Source of the DNA: Nitrospinaceae bacterium
Lineage (GTDB): Bacteria > Nitrospinota > Nitrospinia > Nitrospinales > VA-1
Direction of reading: 5' to 3'
DNA length: 9,212 bases
NCBI GenBank assembly: GCA_029261675.1
Contig: JAJDBA010000133.1
Coordinates: 1-9,212, forward strand
The notes below the pieces were generated by a model. That model saw nothing but the letters and a program-made list of their open reading frames with translations, made no database searches and was not told the DNA's origin. Within the stretch, counting starts at the first letter, position 1. Every line of letters begins with the position of its first letter. A program made the position numbers and the translations under genes. Shown in pieces: positions 7,682 to 9,212 of this stretch.

Positions 7682-8053
7682 ATGGATTATACAGTTTGTG
7701 TTGTAGAAGATGAAAAAGTTTCGCGTAAAATGACCATTGAGTTACTAAAAAAAATGGGAATTACTAAAATAGTAGCGTCAACGAATGGTGAGATAGCCTT
7801 ACAAAAACTTAAGATTCAAAAAGCAGATTTGATTATTTCAGACTGGCATATGCCGATTATGGATGGTTTAGAATTTTATAAGGCGGTTAAAAAAGAAGAA
7901 GACCTGCAAAACACCCCCTTCCTGATGGTGACCGTGGAAGACTCGAAAGAAAGAGTGATCGAAGCATTGAAATTGGGAATCCGTGACTACATAGTCAAGC
8001 CGCTATCCAGTAAAAGCTTTGAAGGTAAAGTGAAATCCCTCCTGAAAATCTAA
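7682..8053 (+). CDS. Stand-alone CheY-like response regulator receiver
   Basis: A single receiver domain of 123 residues with no output domain, as in CheY and related relay proteins. The acidic pair Glu9/Asp10 binds Mg, Asp54 (ISDWHMP) is the phospho-acceptor, Thr84 and Lys106 (VKP) complete the switch site. DWHMP resembles the DWNMP of chemotaxis CheY. The start is set by GGGGAG (7670-7675) six nt before ATG; the TTG 18 nt earlier overlaps that region and is unlikely. No histidine kinase, flagellar or chemotaxis gene is present, so the partner is elsewhere. It is divergent from hsp20. Family certain, pathway unknown. Confidence 0.92.
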   Translation: MDYTVCVVEDEKVSRKMTIELLKKMGITKIVASTNGEIALQKLKIQKADLIISDWHMPIMDGLEFYKAVKKEEDLQNTPFLMVTVEDSKERVIEALKLGIRDYIVKPLSSKSFEGKVKSLLKI

Positions 8054-8387
8054 GTTTTTGTGAAATCATTTTCTGAATAAGATATGTCGAATTGAGAATC
8101 TATTTTTACTTTCAAATGACTTTATAAAAAAAGCAGTGTGTACTTAGTGATACCGCATTTTAGTGCCATTTTAGGGCTCGTATCTTATTTTTTTTGAGTT
8201 GTAGCAATCGCCTTAAAGTTAATCCTCTAATTCTCTTAAACAACAATTGGTCATTGATCCTAAATTAGGAAAATTGTATGTGTAAAAGCTTAATTACTCA
8301 TGATATATTAGCACCCAAAATTTGATAAAAGCAGTACATTCAAATTATATCTTTGGAAATGAAAACCTGCTTATTACAATCATTCCT
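8054..8387 (+). other. AT-rich non-coding gap with a weak terminator
   Basis: No convincing gene is seen. GATAC (8149-8153) pairs with GTATC (8180-8184) just before a run rich in T (8188-8195 all T), a weak candidate terminator for the receiver gene. Within that loop CATTTTAG occurs twice (8156-8163 and 8167-8174), 11 bp apart. The right part holds the probable promoter of the next gene. Confidence 0.4.
8301..8309 (+). promoter_or_regulatory. Possible promoter of the His/Cys-rich gene
   Basis: TG-A-TATATT is an extended -10 element with TGTAAA (8281-8286) at 17 nt as a poor -35. Transcription would start near 8316, about 70 nt before the ATG at 8388. Confidence 0.35.
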
Positions 8388-8810
8388 ATGCTCAAAATTT
8401 TAACAGGTGTTTCATGTGCCTTGTTGGTGCTTCTAAGTTTAGTTTCAGGAGCTAGCGCATCCCCGTTTCATGATCATAAACATAAGAATAATAACTCCGC
8501 GATAGTAAGCAGTAAAGATAGCCATACTTGCCCAATGAGTCACCATCAAAAAGGACTTCCTTGTCCGCATGTTCAAAGCAAAAAAGATAAACATAAGGGA
8601 TTTAACATCAGTTCTGACTGTCATGGACTTCCCGTAGGCACTATTCCCTCATCAGCGGATTTATCTAAAAACCTATTTTCCGTTTTGAGCAATTTTTCTT
8701 TGACTATTATCAGCAAAAAAGAACAGGTTGTTTGTTTGGTTCCGATTTACGACTATAGTTTTTCGTTTCAGTTGGACCCTCCTCCCAAATTGCGACACCT
8801 CCTCTCTTAG
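8388..8810 (+). CDS. Exported His/Cys-rich protein, probably metal-binding
   Basis: From ATG 8388 the product has 140 residues. It begins with a signal peptide: MLKI, a hydrophobic core (about 5-20) and an ASA signal peptidase site (22-24). The mature part opens with HDHKHK (28-33), then HTCPMSHHQKGLPCPH (46-61) and SDCHG (76-80), giving three Cys and about nine His in 53 residues; the C-terminus ends with PPPKL before a short tail. Such His/Cys spacing suggests binding of copper, zinc or another soft metal in the periplasm. No family is recognised with certainty, though similar small exported proteins sit near metal-handling genes. A longer frame from TTG 8322 would bury the signal peptide and is disfavoured; the ribosome site at 8388 is poor. 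A FecI-type sigma factor gene follows after 193 nt. Confidence 0.75.
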   Translation: MLKILTGVSCALLVLLSLVSGASASPFHDHKHKNNNSAIVSSKDSHTCPMSHHQKGLPCPHVQSKKDKHKGFNISSDCHGLPVGTIPSSADLSKNLFSVLSNFSLTIISKKEQVVCLVPIYDYSFSFQLDPPPKLRHLLS

Positions 8811-9003
8811 TTTTAATCCCAACCCTATTTAGTTTTATTCGCACCTGAAAAATCATTACTGCCTTTTCTATTTGTTGCGAGGGTTATGTTTTGCGTTGTT
8901 ATTCTATTTGAACAGCAGAGTAGCCGCATGGCCGATTGAATAATTGAAGAGGACAATGTTGTCGTTGGCAATCCTGAAACAATAAATCGGTTGAAATAAA
9001 ATT

Positions 9004-9212
9004 ATGAACTCCAAAGCGATTTCTTCAATACAGCAGATAATTCTCCTCGATACCTTTGAAAGTCTTAGTGGAGAACTGATTCGATTTCTTACTTATAAAG
9101 TGGGATGCTCTTATTTGGCTCAGGACCTTTGTCAGGAAACTTATCTGAGGTTAAAGGAAAGTCAGAAGCACTTCCCTGAAATAAAAAACCCTAAGGCCTA
9201 TGTTTATAAAAT
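9004..9212 (+). CDS. FecI-like ECF sigma factor, 5' part only
   Basis: The window ends inside this gene; 69 codons are visible. The frame opens at ATG 9004, just after an in-frame TGA (8992-8994), with no strong ribosome site. The product shows the start of sigma region 2: ELIRFLTYKVG (24-34) and AQDLCQETYLRL (39-50), then IKNPKAYVYK (60-69), closely matching the FecI iron-starvation sigma pattern (FL..RVG...AEDL.QE..LRL....NP.AYL). Family members direct RNA polymerase to metal-uptake genes and are usually followed by a FecR anti-sigma and a TonB-dependent receptor, which would lie to the right. No Fur-box-like sequence was seen upstream. The 193-nt gap before it has no convincing gene. Confidence 0.85.
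   Translation, partial: MNSKAISSIQQIILLDTFESLSGELIRFLTYKVGCSYLAQDLCQETYLRLKESQKHFPEIKNPKAYVYK

Overview
The window looks like an ordinary chromosomal stretch from a Gram-negative-type bacterium, moderately AT-rich, with short intergenic gaps and clear Shine-Dalgarno sites at several genes. A FecI-type ECF sigma factor at the right edge and a Sec-exported His/Cys-rich protein point to a diderm cell. The mix of genes would fit an environmental lineage such as Nitrospinota, but no single gene fixes the taxonomy and that assignment is a guess. There is no RNA gene, CRISPR array, transposase or phage gene.

Left part (1-2828): a minus-strand HU-family nucleoid protein has a near-ideal promoter, a probable TTG start and an intrinsic terminator. 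It is divergent from a plus-strand pair, peptide deformylase (def) and a small soluble protein of unknown function. The small gene runs 13 bp into the 3' end of a minus-strand MFS exporter.

Middle (2829-6488): all plus strand. A bitopic or two-TM protein of unknown function is preceded by a possible 47-codon ORF. Then comes a compact cluster: a fatty-acid-hydroxylase/sterol-desaturase-family di-iron membrane enzyme, pyruvate kinase 9 nt downstream, and two tiny two-TM membrane proteins that overlap by ATGA. The spacing suggests one transcript, although the role shared by these four genes is not evident.

Right-middle (6489-8053): on the minus strand lie an acidic helical protein, which I read as two gapless 58-residue repeats, and an Hsp20 small heat-shock protein with its own terminator, promoter and structured leader. 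The Hsp20 gene is divergent from a plus-strand stand-alone CheY-like receiver.

Right edge (8054-9212): an AT-rich stretch carries a secreted His/Cys-rich protein, probably metal-binding, followed by the start of a FecI-like ECF sigma factor cut off by the window end. Together they suggest the beginning of a metal-responsive or metal-uptake locus that continues to the right.

I found no clear-cut new defence or mobile system. The best candidates for something undescribed are the 2 x 58-residue repeat protein, the His/Cys-rich exported protein beside the ECF sigma factor, and the Hsp20 leader.
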